64,000 bases of DNA, taken from Bacteroidaceae bacterium (GTDB lineage Bacteria; Bacteroidota; Bacteroidia; Bacteroidales; Bacteroidaceae). Both the position numbers and the translations under genes were made by a program. The notes beneath the pieces were generated by a model that worked only from the letters and a program-made list of their open reading frames with translations, had not been told where the DNA came from and made no database searches. This document shows, piece after piece, positions 35,463 to 44,411 of the stretch. The DNA lies in the NCBI GenBank assembly GCA_017503065.1, contig JAFVTT010000034.1, forward strand, positions 17,614 through 81,613, given 5' to 3'. Within the stretch, counting starts at the first letter, position 1, and each line of letters starts with the position of its first letter.

Positions 35463-37778
35463 CTACGCCTTAATCACCTCTGCTGGTTTCTCCCTGAAGC
35501 ACTGGCGCACCTTCCATGCCACCATGGATGCTACCAGTATGCCTATGCCAAGTACAATGTACACGGGCTGTTGCCATCCCAGTGTGATGCAGGAACTAAA
35601 GGTTTGCAACCACAATGTCATCAGGTAATAGCCCGTACAGATGCCAATCGTGGCGCCTATGAGCACAATGAACATATAGGTGCGGAGAGTGGTGCGAAGG
35701 CACACCCCATAGTTTGCACCGAAGATGCGACGGATTGCAAGGGAGCGGCGCTGGCGTTGGAGGTCGGCACTGACGAGAGTGAGAAGACCGAAGAACGCTA
35801 TGCCAAAGCCTACGACAGAAAGTATGGAATATAGCCACAGATAGTTCTGCTCCTTCTCGTAAGTATCAGATATCATATCTCCAAAGTTGACCACACGGAC
35901 AAGTCCGGCATCCACATTCATGTCCCTACGACGCAACAGTTCCTCCACAGCCGCTATACCTTCTTTCTCCTTGCCGGGATGGAAACAGAAGTAGGCAACA
36001 TTTGTGTCCCAGTTATTGTGATAATGGCTATAGGCAACCAAGTAGGGTTCTTGATGCATATTTATTGTACAAATATCCAGGATACCTACTGCTTCCAAAC
36101 CATTTGGCAGAAAGGGATTCTCTGGTGTGATGCCAAAATACTTCGCGGTATTTGTACCGAGTAAAATCTGACCCATTTTCATTTCAAACTCCCCATCTGC
36201 ATCTTTCCATAGATTTGGCTTGATTTCGAATAGACGCATTGCAGCAGGAGTCAATTGCAAGGTCCACATATTCTTGTCAAATCCCTCAAAGGGCGTGACA
36301 GTATTTGAGGTAACATCATAAAACGGGGCTTGTACGATACAGGTGTCTACTGCTGCTATTGATGCAACCTCATGTGCAAATTCGGTGGAACTGACCAGAA
36401 CCTGGTCTTTTGCATCAGTAGTTTTTATAGTGTAGACTTTGTGTGCATTAAATCCCAAGCCATCGTGGCTGACATACCTCAATTGTCTGCCACCATTCCA
36501 CACCAGAAAGAGCAATAATACGCTGACGCTTATCTGCGTTGTTACAAAGATATGGTTCAAGAACGAGGATTTGCCTTGCGGTGCGCCATGGATGGCTTTC
36601 TTGTACTTTTTGTGTTGCAGATACACAGGTATTGTGCACAGAAAAATCAAGAGCACCACCATTGCGAACCATACCGTCACGAGCCATTGCATCACATCGC
36701 ATTCCGGCATCTGCATATACTCCAGGAAAGCGTTGTAACCCAGTTCCTGTATTATGCACGTACAAAATCCAACGGCAAGAAGTACCAATAGCACCTCGGC
36801 ATAGATGCGTCGCAAGGTGTCGGAACCTGCACCGAAACTCAATCTTAGGCGATGCTCTGTCCAACGGCTTTCGGCATTTGTATTAAGCAATGCCAAGTAT
36901 GAGAATGACGCAGATATGAGCAACAAGGCAGACAGTATAAGGAATATTCCAGGATAAAGGGCTGCCTTCCAGAAACTGCTATTGCTCCACAACAGGTGAA
37001 ACATTCTTACTGGTACCAGTCTTAATGCTGCTACCTTGTCCTCCATATTCTCATTGTTCTGTTCTATCAATGCCATCAAGGCCTTGCTGTCTGTGGTCCT
37101 TGTAACAATCAATGCGATATTGTGTTTACATGTGTATTTACTAAACCATGTCACATTCTCTATCTTACGATATAAAAACGCCTGAGCACCTGTAATCATG
37201 CTTCCTTCTTCTCCTTTGACTATACCACACACTTTTGCCTGTATGCTTTTGTTATGGTCTTCTTCTAAAGTTATCTCCACCATAGTACCCACTAAATCGG
37301 TTGTGCCATACAGAACCTGTGCGGCTTGTTCGGAGACGACCACTTCACCTTCTTCTTGTACAGGTCGGCCGTAGATAAAATCCGCTTGTACCACATCAAA
37401 GAATTCGGGAGTTACCAATAGCACAGGCCTAGTCTGATTGGATGCACTATCTGTCCTTCCTTTTAATTTATTGCCACTTAGTGATGCCATAGTAGCAATC
37501 ATACCTTCAGGCATATTCTTTATCAGTTCGCGTGCTTTTTTTACCGTAAAGAAATAATTGGATTGTGTGAGTCCTTCTGGTGTGTATGCTTGTAAAGCAT
37601 ATACATCGGCATCGTCACCGATGCCATGCTCTTCGTGCGTTATTTCCCATATACCAGCAGCGGAGAATACAAAGGCAGCCATGGCAAACGACAAGATGCC
37701 CACTATGAGGCAGGTCTGTAGCCTGTTGCGCTTGATGTGGCGCAGGGCTTGAAGAAAGTTAATCAGAAGTAGTCTCAT
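35463..37778 (-). CDS. MacB/FtsX-like ABC transporter permease
   Basis: 771 aa from MRLLLINFLQALRHIKRNRLQ. An in-frame extension to 37841 is rejected because it precedes the usual start. The N-terminal helix (about 22-42) is followed by a large periplasmic MacB_PCD domain, three FtsX helices (about 290-400), a second periplasmic domain and a last set of three helices ending in a cytoplasmic EKPAEVIKA tail. This double-FtsX design is common in Bacteroidota. A periplasmic adaptor and TolC partner are absent nearby. It is driven by a perfect -24/-12 promoter, so its expression depends on RpoN and probably on the adjacent response regulator. Confidence 0.88.
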   Translation of the reverse strand: MRLLLINFLQALRHIKRNRLQTCLIVGILSFAMAAFVFSAAGIWEITHEEHGIGDDADVYALQAYTPEGLTQSNYFFTVKKARELIKNMPEGMIATMASLSGNKLKGRTDSASNQTRPVLLVTPEFFDVVQADFIYGRPVQEEGEVVVSEQAAQVLYGTTDLVGTMVEITLEEDHNKSIQAKVCGIVKGEEGSMITGAQAFLYRKIENVTWFSKYTCKHNIALIVTRTTDSKALMALIEQNNENMEDKVAALRLVPVRMFHLLWSNSSFWKAALYPGIFLILSALLLISASFSYLALLNTNAESRWTEHRLRLSFGAGSDTLRRIYAEVLLVLLAVGFCTCIIQELGYNAFLEYMQMPECDVMQWLVTVWFAMVVLLIFLCTIPVYLQHKKYKKAIHGAPQGKSSFLNHIFVTTQISVSVLLLFLVWNGGRQLRYVSHDGLGFNAHKVYTIKTTDAKDQVLVSSTEFAHEVASIAAVDTCIVQAPFYDVTSNTVTPFEGFDKNMWTLQLTPAAMRLFEIKPNLWKDADGEFEMKMGQILLGTNTAKYFGITPENPFLPNGLEAVGILDICTINMHQEPYLVAYSHYHNNWDTNVAYFCFHPGKEKEGIAAVEELLRRRDMNVDAGLVRVVNFGDMISDTYEKEQNYLWLYSILSVVGFGIAFFGLLTLVSADLQRQRRSLAIRRIFGANYGVCLRTTLRTYMFIVLIGATIGICTGYYLMTLWLQTFSSCITLGWQQPVYIVLGIGILVASMVAWKVRQCFREKPAEVIKA

Positions 37779-37867
37779 ATATTTAGTATTTAAGTTTTGT
37801 TGTTGTCGCCTTTGGGGTAACTGTATTCCAGAGCGAGGCAAATGGCAGTCCTACCCTGATATTACCA

Positions 37868-37883
37868 TGCAAAAACCGTGCCA
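37868..37883 (-). promoter_or_regulatory. Sigma-54 promoter of the ABC transporter operon
   Basis: On the minus strand TGGCAC-GGTTT-TTGCA, with GG and GC exactly 10 bp apart, matches the -24/-12 consensus fully. It lies about 90 bp upstream of the permease ATG. Confidence 0.9.
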
Positions 37884-37933
37884 AAACTTTAACTTGCTAA
37901 TAGACGAGGTGTTACGCAAAACATCAACCTTAT

Positions 37934-37979
37934 AAAAGTGTGCGTGTCGGCACAACAGGTGTGCGCTGGCGCACACTTT
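37934..37979. promoter_or_regulatory. Two tandem enhancer sites for the sigma-54 activator
   Basis: Site B, GTGTGCG-CTGG-CGCACAC (37959-37976), is a perfect 7+4+7 palindrome. Site A, GTGTGCG-TGTC-GGCACAA (37938-37955), is a degenerate copy. Their centres are 21 bp apart (two helical turns) and 65-86 bp upstream of the -24 element. The same palindrome occurs upstream of the response-regulator gene. Confidence 0.75.
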
Positions 37980-38001
37980 GGAACGACACAATCAAGACTG
38001 C

Positions 38002-39222
38002 CTACTGAGGCAGGACTATGGTGAAGGTACTGCCACGACCGGGGCTGGACTTTACCTGTAGTCGCCCACGATGCTGCTTGACGATTTGCTTGCAGAGGCT
38101 CAGACCTATGCCGGAACCTTGTGGCTTGGTGGTGAAGAAAGGAACGAAAATACTATCCATGACCTCGGGGAGTATGCCATGGCCATAGTCGCGCACGGAG
38201 ATTTCAATATTGCCGTCGGCCATTCTGCTTGCATTGAGTTCGATGACGCCATCGCTGGCTTCGGATGCATTCTTGACAAGGTTGACGAGCACTTGCATCA
38301 GTTGCCTTGGGTCGGCATAAACCTTAAGAGCGGAGGGGGAGACATTGCAACGAAGCCTGTCGCCATAGAATTGCTCCAAGTCGTTGAAATATTCCTGAAC
38401 AGGCACGGACTCCATCTGTGGCTGAGGGATGCGTGTGAGTTTGCGGTAATTGTTGACAAACTCCAGCAATCCCTTGCTACGGCGGTGTATCACTGCCAGA
38501 GCAGAGTCTGCACGCTCGTCCATCCCATCTGCGGATTCAGACAAGCCGATGATGGGAGTGAGTGAGTTCATTATCTCATGCGTCAGCACGCTCACCAACT
38601 TTTGCCATGCCTCTATCTCCGTTTCTTCAATCACTTCGTGTATGTCCCTAAGGCTGACAATGCGGTAGGTCTGCCTGTCCAGTACAAACTTGCGCGAGCA
38701 TACCAGCATCTCGTACACCGTATTGTGATGGGTGTGCGTCACTTTATGTGCCGAGTGTGTGGCTATCCATTCCTGTGGCATGTCGCGCATGGACCCCAAC
38801 ATCAGTATGGAGGCACGGTTCTGCCATGTTATCTCGCCATCCTCCCTGCACACTAGCACACCAGTGTCTACCTCGTCAAGGACCTGCTCGTAGTAGTGCT
38901 GGCGTATGGCTTCGCTTTGCAGACGTTGCCTGAACATGTCGAACGTGAGGTTCAGTTCCCTGACAATGGCACGCCCAAAGCTGCCCTTGGACGAAGAAAC
39001 CCTGTCCGACGTGTCGCCCATGCGTATCAGTTCTATTGTGCCAAGCATGGTGGACAATAGATGCTTTTGCATGGAGACGATATATATAATAAGGAATACC
39101 TGCACCAGCAGGCATCCGAAGGCGCTGAAGTAGAAATCGTGCAGCAGACACGCTACCAAGGCATAGACGCTCAGCGTGAGCAGGACGGTTGTGCACAGAA
39201 CCTTTAGGGTTAGTCTTGTCAT
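38002..39222 (-). CDS. Membrane sensor histidine kinase (NtrB/NtrY-like)
   Basis: 406 aa from the ATG overlapping the regulator stop (ATGA). Two N-terminal helices (about 7-28 and 31-50) are joined by a very short loop, so sensing is probably within the membrane. A PAS-like region (about 105-200) precedes the H-box VLTHEIMNSLTPI with the phospho-acceptor His215. The ATPase domain has N-box LVNLVKNASEA, DYGHGI and GSGIGLSLCK. It would phosphorylate the sigma-54 activator encoded immediately upstream. A longer start at 39306 would run inside the regulator gene and is rejected. Confidence 0.9.
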   Translation of the reverse strand: MTRLTLKVLCTTVLLTLSVYALVACLLHDFYFSAFGCLLVQVFLIIYIVSMQKHLLSTMLGTIELIRMGDTSDRVSSSKGSFGRAIVRELNLTFDMFRQRLQSEAIRQHYYEQVLDEVDTGVLVCREDGEITWQNRASILMLGSMRDMPQEWIATHSAHKVTHTHHNTVYEMLVCSRKFVLDRQTYRIVSLRDIHEVIEETEIEAWQKLVSVLTHEIMNSLTPIIGLSESADGMDERADSALAVIHRRSKGLLEFVNNYRKLTRIPQPQMESVPVQEYFNDLEQFYGDRLRCNVSPSALKVYADPRQLMQVLVNLVKNASEASDGVIELNASRMADGNIEISVRDYGHGILPEVMDSIFVPFFTTKPQGSGIGLSLCKQIVKQHRGRLQVKSSPGRGSTFTIVLPQ

Positions 39223-40580
39223 AGGCCGTACTTTTCCATCTTTCGGTACAACATGAATCGGGTAATGCCCAGCAGTTTGGACGCACGGCTTACATTGCCT
39301 TCGCAACGCGCCAGTGCCCGCTCTATTGAGATGCGCTCCACGGTTTCCAGGTCTAGCGTCTCTTCCGGATTGGCAGAGGGAGGCCTGTTGAAGCTATCGG
39401 CCGGCAGGTCGTTTATGCCAATAACAGACTTCTTGCACAGGATAACGCCTCGCTCTATCAGGTGTTGCAGTTCGCGCACATTGCCCGGCCAACTGTATTC
39501 CTTCAGTCGTTTGAGCAGTTCGGCAGAAAGCCCGGTGATGTTCTTGGAATACTTGCGGGCATAGATGTTGGTAAAGTGCTTTGCCAGCAGGGGAATGTCT
39601 GTAATGCGTTCGCGCAATGGCGGAACACGCAGTTCTATGGTATTGATGCGATAGAGCAGGTCCTGGCGGAAGGTTCCCTCTGCCACTGCCCTGTGTATGT
39701 CAATATTGGTGGCGCAGATAAGGCGGACATCAATGGGGACGACCTTTGTGGAACCAAGACGCGAGCATTGGCGCTTTTCTATGCATGTCAGCAATTTTGC
39801 CTGAATCTCTGTCCTTAGATTTCCTATCTCGTCCAGAAACAGGGTTCCGCCATTGGCGCTCTCCATGCGTCCTGCCTTGGCACTCAGGGCACCGGTGAAG
39901 GCACCTCGCTCGTATCCGAACAATTCGCCTTCAAATAAGGTCTCGGGTACAGCTCCCAGGTCAATGCCTACAAAGGGTTTGCTATTGCGCAAGGAATGCC
40001 TGTAGATGTATCGTGCCAGGACATCCTTGCCCGTACCGTTCTCGCCAAGGATGAGAATGTTGGCGTCCGTTTTGGCCACTTCCCTGGCAAGGGTAAGCAG
40101 CTGTTGCATGGATTCGCTTTCGCCTATTATCTCCGTGCCGGCATGCGAGGTGCCTGTGGATTGCGCTCTCGCCGTAGATTCCTCGCAGCCCAAACCTTTC
40201 AGCCGCATGGCAGAAGAAAGCATTGTCATCAGTTGGCTCCTCTCCCAAGGCTTGGGCAGGAAGTCTGTGGCACCTGCCTTAATGGCGCGTACCACTTTGG
40301 GCGTATCGCTATAGGCTGTCATCATGATAACAGCCAGGTCCTTGTCTATCTTCAGCATATCCCTGAGCAACTGGAACCCCTCTTCGCCGCTCACTGCATC
40401 GCGGGTGAAGTTCATGTCCATCAGCACTACATCTGGTTTATACTTCTTGCATAGCATCAAGGCACGCTCGGGTGTGTAGGCAACTCTTACCCATTCGCAA
40501 CGTGGCGCCAACTGGTTGTTGATGGTGAAAAGCACATCTGCGTTGTCGTCAACAACAAGGATTTTTCCAAACTTCTCCAT
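39219..40580 (-). CDS. NtrC-type sigma-54-dependent response regulator
   Basis: 453 aa. The receiver domain has acidic pair D11-D12, phospho-acceptor Asp55 (VVLMDMNF) and Lys110. The AAA+ domain has Walker A GENGTGKD (179-186), an intact sigma-54-contacting GAFTGA (226-231) and Walker B LFLDEIG. The C-terminal Fis-type HTH is NVSRASKLLGITRFMLYRKM. It is first gene of a two-gene unit with its kinase. A 14-bp-arm palindrome sits about 97 bp upstream, and the same core lies before the ABC operon, so it probably controls both itself and the transporter. Confidence 0.93.
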   Translation of the reverse strand: MEKFGKILVVDDNADVLFTINNQLAPRCEWVRVAYTPERALMLCKKYKPDVVLMDMNFTRDAVSGEEGFQLLRDMLKIDKDLAVIMMTAYSDTPKVVRAIKAGATDFLPKPWERSQLMTMLSSAMRLKGLGCEESTARAQSTGTSHAGTEIIGESESMQQLLTLAREVAKTDANILILGENGTGKDVLARYIYRHSLRNSKPFVGIDLGAVPETLFEGELFGYERGAFTGALSAKAGRMESANGGTLFLDEIGNLRTEIQAKLLTCIEKRQCSRLGSTKVVPIDVRLICATNIDIHRAVAEGTFRQDLLYRINTIELRVPPLRERITDIPLLAKHFTNIYARKYSKNITGLSAELLKRLKEYSWPGNVRELQHLIERGVILCKKSVIGINDLPADSFNRPPSANPEETLDLETVERISIERALARCEGNVSRASKLLGITRFMLYRKMEKYGL

Positions 40581-40676
40581 TCTATGTCAAAAGCAGATTA
40601 CATTGTCATATGCACGCAAAATTATACATAATAAACGACTCTGCACAGAACAACGCCCTAAAACACCTCTCTTAAA

Positions 40677-40708
40677 AGTAAAAGTGTGCGAAACCGCACA
40701 CTTTTACT
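40677..40708. promoter_or_regulatory. 14+4+14 bp perfect palindrome upstream of the response-regulator gene
   Basis: Arms AGTAAAAGTGTGCG and CGCACACTTTTACT flank AAAC. The core GTGTGCG-N4-CGCACAC equals site B upstream of the ABC operon. This points to autoregulation by the response regulator. Confidence 0.8.
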
Positions 40709-40739
40709 CCTTTACACTTCCATCGTGTCCATGAACCTG

Positions 40740-40757
40740 CCGTACGCCAGCGCACGG
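40740..40757. promoter_or_regulatory. Degenerate third-type regulator site
   Basis: Read on the minus strand, CCGTGCG-CTGG-CGTACGG has the same 7+4+7 layout and the same CTGG centre as the site at 37959. It is 56 bp centre-to-centre from the perfect palindrome. Confidence 0.5.
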
Positions 40758-40783
40758 CCATCAAACTCCAACGTTAGCCTTGG

Positions 40784-41755
40784 TTATTCATATGGCTGCC
40801 ATTCAATCTTAGGATTGGTATTGTAGTACAAGCGGAAATGCTCTTCGAATGTGGATACCTTTCCGAAAGGAACAATGCATCTGTATATGAAAACCTCTTC
40901 TTTCACAGGCACCTCAGTAAGATATTCTCTGTAGAACTTTTTACGATATTCGCAGGTTGCTGGCATCTTGATGGTAAAGGCAACATGGTCATACTGTTCT
41001 TCAGGAATGTCAGCTAACCATAGAACAACTTCTTCCTGCAGCCATGTGTCTTTGGCAAAGAACTCTTTTGCGTTCAGTCTTGGTTGCTTCTGACCATAAT
41101 TGAAAATCATGCTGAAATTATCCAATGTGCCTTGTGGAAGGCATGCGTTCTCTCCCCTTACGAGAAAATGCTCGCTAAGGTTTGTTCCTGGTGCCTTGCC
41201 GAAAAGAGTCTTATCTGCGGTAATGGTAAAATCACCAGTGTGTCGGGCGATATTAAATTTGCACATGGAATAATATTGTAGAAATATGGAATCTTCTGCC
41301 GTTGCGCCAGGAGCAAATTTGTGCGAACTCCGTTTTTCTTCTGGGGTATAGGTTAGTTCGGAACGTGCGCTTTCAACCAGTTTAGCAAATTGACTTTGGG
41401 CCCAGTTGTCTTTTTGTAATTCCGAGGCTACATTTGAGCCTGCTCTCTCTTGGCAAAGCAATATGCAAAAGTTGCCATAATTCAAGGGTGCGTGCTGCGC
41501 GGTACTGTCAATGTGATTATAATCGTAACTATGGTACATATTCGAAGAGTCACGAAAGTAGTAGGTGCCATAATTTACCAATATTTGAAAATCCGTGGTG
41601 TCCAAGACATAGCAAAATGTTCTTCCGAGATTCTCTGGATCATCTATCCAAGCTTCTGGTGCTGGATGGTATCCTGCTATGGGGTAGTCTTTATCGCAGG
41701 ATATCATGGCAACAACCGTGAAGATAGTTAATACTACAAATGATAATTTTTTCAT
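40784..41755 (-). CDS. Lipoprotein of unknown function
   Basis: 323 aa with a lipoprotein signal (MKKLSFVVLTIFTVVAMISC-DKDYP). The mature part contains many aromatic residues and several charged helices, with no motif I recognise. The layout (small beta-rich N-terminal part, EEHFRLYYNTNPKIEW at the end) resembles uncharacterised Bacteroidota cell-surface lipoproteins. It has its own TAACTTTG promoter. Its stop is about 27 bp from a binding site of the neighbouring sigma-54 regulator. Confidence 0.7.
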   Translation of the reverse strand: MKKLSFVVLTIFTVVAMISCDKDYPIAGYHPAPEAWIDDPENLGRTFCYVLDTTDFQILVNYGTYYFRDSSNMYHSYDYNHIDSTAQHAPLNYGNFCILLCQERAGSNVASELQKDNWAQSQFAKLVESARSELTYTPEEKRSSHKFAPGATAEDSIFLQYYSMCKFNIARHTGDFTITADKTLFGKAPGTNLSEHFLVRGENACLPQGTLDNFSMIFNYGQKQPRLNAKEFFAKDTWLQEEVVLWLADIPEEQYDHVAFTIKMPATCEYRKKFYREYLTEVPVKEEVFIYRCIVPFGKVSTFEEHFRLYYNTNPKIEWQPYE

Positions 41756-41798
41756 GAGTCTTAATATTTATATGTGATTTTATGACATTTGATAAAGA

Positions 41799-41806
41799 CA
41801 AAGTTA
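41799..41806 (-). promoter_or_regulatory. -7 promoter element of the lipoprotein gene
   Basis: TAACTTTG on the minus strand, 43 bp upstream of the ATG at 41755. The -33 is unclear. Confidence 0.45.
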
Positions 41807-41858
41807 TGGATTTATTCCTTTTCGCACTCTTATATTTGATTTTTTTTAGATAAATTAA

Positions 41859-41993
41859 CTATGACCCCATGGCCTTGAAATCATGTATCATCTTCTTATT
41901 CCTGTTTAGGTTGTACATACTGTCTTGTACTACCCAATCATCAGTTGGTGTGAACCAAACATCACTTGAGGTATCAACCCATCCCCATTTCAT
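41859..41993 (-). pseudogene. Short frame, probable 3' remnant of a decayed gene
   Basis: 44 codons from ATG 41993 to TAG 41859 encode MKWGWVDTSSDVWFTPTDDW and then VVQDSMYNLNRNKKMIHDFK. The frame continues upstream without a stop for about 15 codons (LLVHTFTNITFSQIK), which reads like the interior of a larger secreted protein, but it has no start and is then closed by a TAA. It could be a relic or a small peptide gene. The rest of the 41756-42257 gap is AT-rich with only a duplicated GTGACAAAAAAG-type word. Confidence 0.35.
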
Positions 41994-42257
41994 CTTGATC
42001 TGCGAAAATGTGATATTTGTAAATGTATGAACAAGTAGTTGATATTTTTATACTTTTTTCAGATTTTACTTACGCAAAAGTATAGTGTTTTACCAACAAT
42101 GAGGATTAAAATCTAAACAAAAAAGTGACAAAAAAGTGACAAAATTGTGCTGAATTTACTAGGTGCGCAAGTGCAATGCGCAGATTATTAGTATATTATC
42201 CCCACTGTATTTTCAGGTGCTTATACAGGTGACAAAAAAGTGATGGAATGAAGTATT

Positions 42258-44084
42258 TTACTTGATAAAGAGTATTTTCTTGTCAAACTCTTCGCCAGAG
42301 CCAGGATAACCAAAGATGGTATTATGAAGTCTTTTTCTTGCATTGGTAGCATAAGAATGCTTCATATTCATGATGTATTCTATCTCGGATGGAGAGAATC
42401 GTGCTTTTACCAACATGCAAACTTGCAATTCTTTATTGGACAGCTTTCCATTCTTGTTTATCGCATATTCAAAATTTGGGAACAGATGTTTGATTGTGTC
42501 CTGAAGCTTTTTCCAATCTTTACTGGTTATTGATGCGTTTTTCTTAGTGAGGCTACTTCTGAACAGATGTACGGCTTCAGATTGACAAAGCATTTCGTTG
42601 GAATCTGTGTGTTTATCCGGCTCAATCATTTTTTCAAACTGCTCTATCATGCCCTTAAGTTGGCTTATCTCTGCAGATTTTGCGAGGATATCTTTGTTGA
42701 TACTAGACAATTCATCGTTATATTGTGACGATTTTATCGTTTCTTCCATAAGAAGTTTTTCTAACTCTTCCTTCTGTAATGTTAGGATATCCAGTTGCCT
42801 TTCTGCCGAACGGAGGGTATCCATAGCATTGTTATGAGCAATACGCAGGTCTGCCGCCTCCTTTTGGGCCAACAGATTTCGATACCTTATATATAATACT
42901 AAGGTGATAAGTATCATTATGGCAATCAGCGCACATATCAGATAGTTCTTGACCAAAGAAGCCTCAGCACTCTTTTGTTTGGCTATTTTTTGTTCTATAC
43001 CATAGTCGTATAACTGCCTGGCATTTATACATGCTTCTGCCACGGAGCTGTCGTAGCATTTGTCCGCCAGTTCGGCATGCAGTGCAAGGTACTTGTATGC
43101 GGAATCCGTCTGGGACATCATGTTGTAAGAGTCGGAAATGTTCTTGTATACATTAACCCTTGTGCCAGGTGTAAGTCCACCAAGGTCTATTTTTCTAAAC
43201 CAATGCAATGCCGAATCTGGATTATTTGTGCCTAGATAGTATCTTCCCTTAAGTATGTAAAGTGCATCTTTGCCATCTCTTATTTTGCGAATAGAAATAT
43301 CTGTGTTGAATATCCTTGCATAATTGTCAAGATAGACAAGGGCTGAATCGTATTTTCCCAATGTAAGGTATGACTTAACGGCATTAACGCAAATCAGATT
43401 TGCATTATAGGTGTCGCCATACCGTATGTAGGCTTGCCGGAGAGAATCTGTCATACGTATGCAATCGTTGAACTTCTTATTTTTATGAAGAGTTGCACAT
43501 ATCAAATCATTAAATGCACTTATTCCTGCTCTGTCCTGAATTATCGATGCGTACCTAAGTGCATTATGTAGTTCACGCTCTTCATCCTGGACGGCATATA
43601 TATAAGCATACACATTAGACATCTGCGAATGTATCAGCATAAGTTGTCTGTAGTCACATTCCTCATCCGTAGTGTCAGCCCTCTCTATTGCATCTCTGTA
43701 TGCCTCCAGGGCTTTCGGGGCACTGCCTAAATCTCTGTATGCACAGCCCAATACATAGTATGCAAGCATCTTTTGGTTGGCATTGCCGTGACGTTCGTAC
43801 CAGTCAACGACTTCAAGCATAACGGAGTCCGTGGTGAAGTTCACATACGCTTTGTTCATGGCCTTGCCCCTGAGAAGTTCGGCATGCATGCGCTCAGACT
43901 TGCTCATGGCGTTGAAATCCATACAATCCAGCATGGTGAGAACGGTGTCAGGATTTTCATCCGACAGCGTGTCCATCATAAGCAGTTGCTGCTCTGTGTG
44001 CTCAGAACGATGGCATGAAGTAGTGCTAACTAACGCAGTAATTATTATGTATATCAGCAAAAAAGCAGAAGTCTTGTTCTTCAT
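42258..44084 (-). CDS. Membrane-anchored TPR protein with C-terminal LuxR-like HTH
   Basis: 608 aa from MKNKTSAFLLIYIIITALVS, with a lipobox-like STTSC. The start at 44108 would coincide with the predicted transcription start, so 44084 is chosen. The N-terminal ~370 residues form TPR-like helical pairs (YYVLGCAYRDLGSAPKALEAY, LGKYDSALVYLDNYAR). One membrane helix follows (about 383-402), then a coiled coil (about 410-500). The C-terminal GKLSNKELQVCMLVKARFSPSEIEYIMNM...ARKRLHNTIFG resembles a LuxR-type HTH. Such Bacteroidales proteins are thought to be membrane-bound regulators; the signal and target are unknown. Confidence 0.8.
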   Translation of the reverse strand: MKNKTSAFLLIYIIITALVSTTSCHRSEHTEQQLLMMDTLSDENPDTVLTMLDCMDFNAMSKSERMHAELLRGKAMNKAYVNFTTDSVMLEVVDWYERHGNANQKMLAYYVLGCAYRDLGSAPKALEAYRDAIERADTTDEECDYRQLMLIHSQMSNVYAYIYAVQDEERELHNALRYASIIQDRAGISAFNDLICATLHKNKKFNDCIRMTDSLRQAYIRYGDTYNANLICVNAVKSYLTLGKYDSALVYLDNYARIFNTDISIRKIRDGKDALYILKGRYYLGTNNPDSALHWFRKIDLGGLTPGTRVNVYKNISDSYNMMSQTDSAYKYLALHAELADKCYDSSVAEACINARQLYDYGIEQKIAKQKSAEASLVKNYLICALIAIMILITLVLYIRYRNLLAQKEAADLRIAHNNAMDTLRSAERQLDILTLQKEELEKLLMEETIKSSQYNDELSSINKDILAKSAEISQLKGMIEQFEKMIEPDKHTDSNEMLCQSEAVHLFRSSLTKKNASITSKDWKKLQDTIKHLFPNFEYAINKNGKLSNKELQVCMLVKARFSPSEIEYIMNMKHSYATNARKRLHNTIFGYPGSGEEFDKKILFIK

Positions 44085-44109
44085 AGGGACGTATAATGGA
44101 AATGACATG

Positions 44110-44141
44110 CAAATATAGGATTTTTACCTGAATTCTGCAAA
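44110..44141 (-). promoter_or_regulatory. Promoter of the TPR/HTH gene
   Basis: On the minus strand TTTG (44141-44138), 20 bp, TATATTTG (44117-44110), an ideal spacing. It decides the start codon of the gene in favour of 44084. Confidence 0.75.
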
Positions 44142-44253
44142 TGCAAAAGCACCGTGCTAACATGATATAGTCAGAGTGGGGCTTTGTAACTTCAATCGCT
44201 TTGACTGAATAAGGACTCCTTATTTGAGATGCAATTACTGTGTTGTTGATGCG

Positions 44254-44299
44254 ATAATCTGCGTAAGTTGCATATTTTGGATATAGTTACGCAGATTAT
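44254..44299. repeat. 13-bp perfect inverted repeat
   Basis: ATAATCTGCGTAA (44254-44266) and its reverse complement (44287-44299) are separated by 20 nt; further GCGTAAGT words follow. It lies in the otherwise empty gap 44118-44354 between the promoter of the TPR gene and the rplS terminator. Confidence 0.7.
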
Positions 44300-44354
44300 T
44301 GCGCAATAACTTGCGTAAGTGTGTACATAGATACAATATGTACAAATAAAGAGA

Positions 44355-44381
44355 AAACGTACGGCATTGTGCCGTACGTTT
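44355..44381. terminator. Terminator of rplS
   Basis: AAACGTACGGC and GCCGTACGTTT, 11-bp perfect arms with a 5-nt loop, are followed by pyrimidine-rich tracts on both strands. It lies 30 bp past the rplS stop. Confidence 0.8.
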
Positions 44382-44411
44382 CCTTTTTTCTTGCTTGTGT
44401 AAAAAGGGGGA

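Noticed and set aside
40581..40676. Sigma-54 promoter for the response-regulator gene
   Set aside because: No GG-N10-GC pair with acceptable flanks; a TAATTTTG primary-type element at 40617-40624 explains transcription better.
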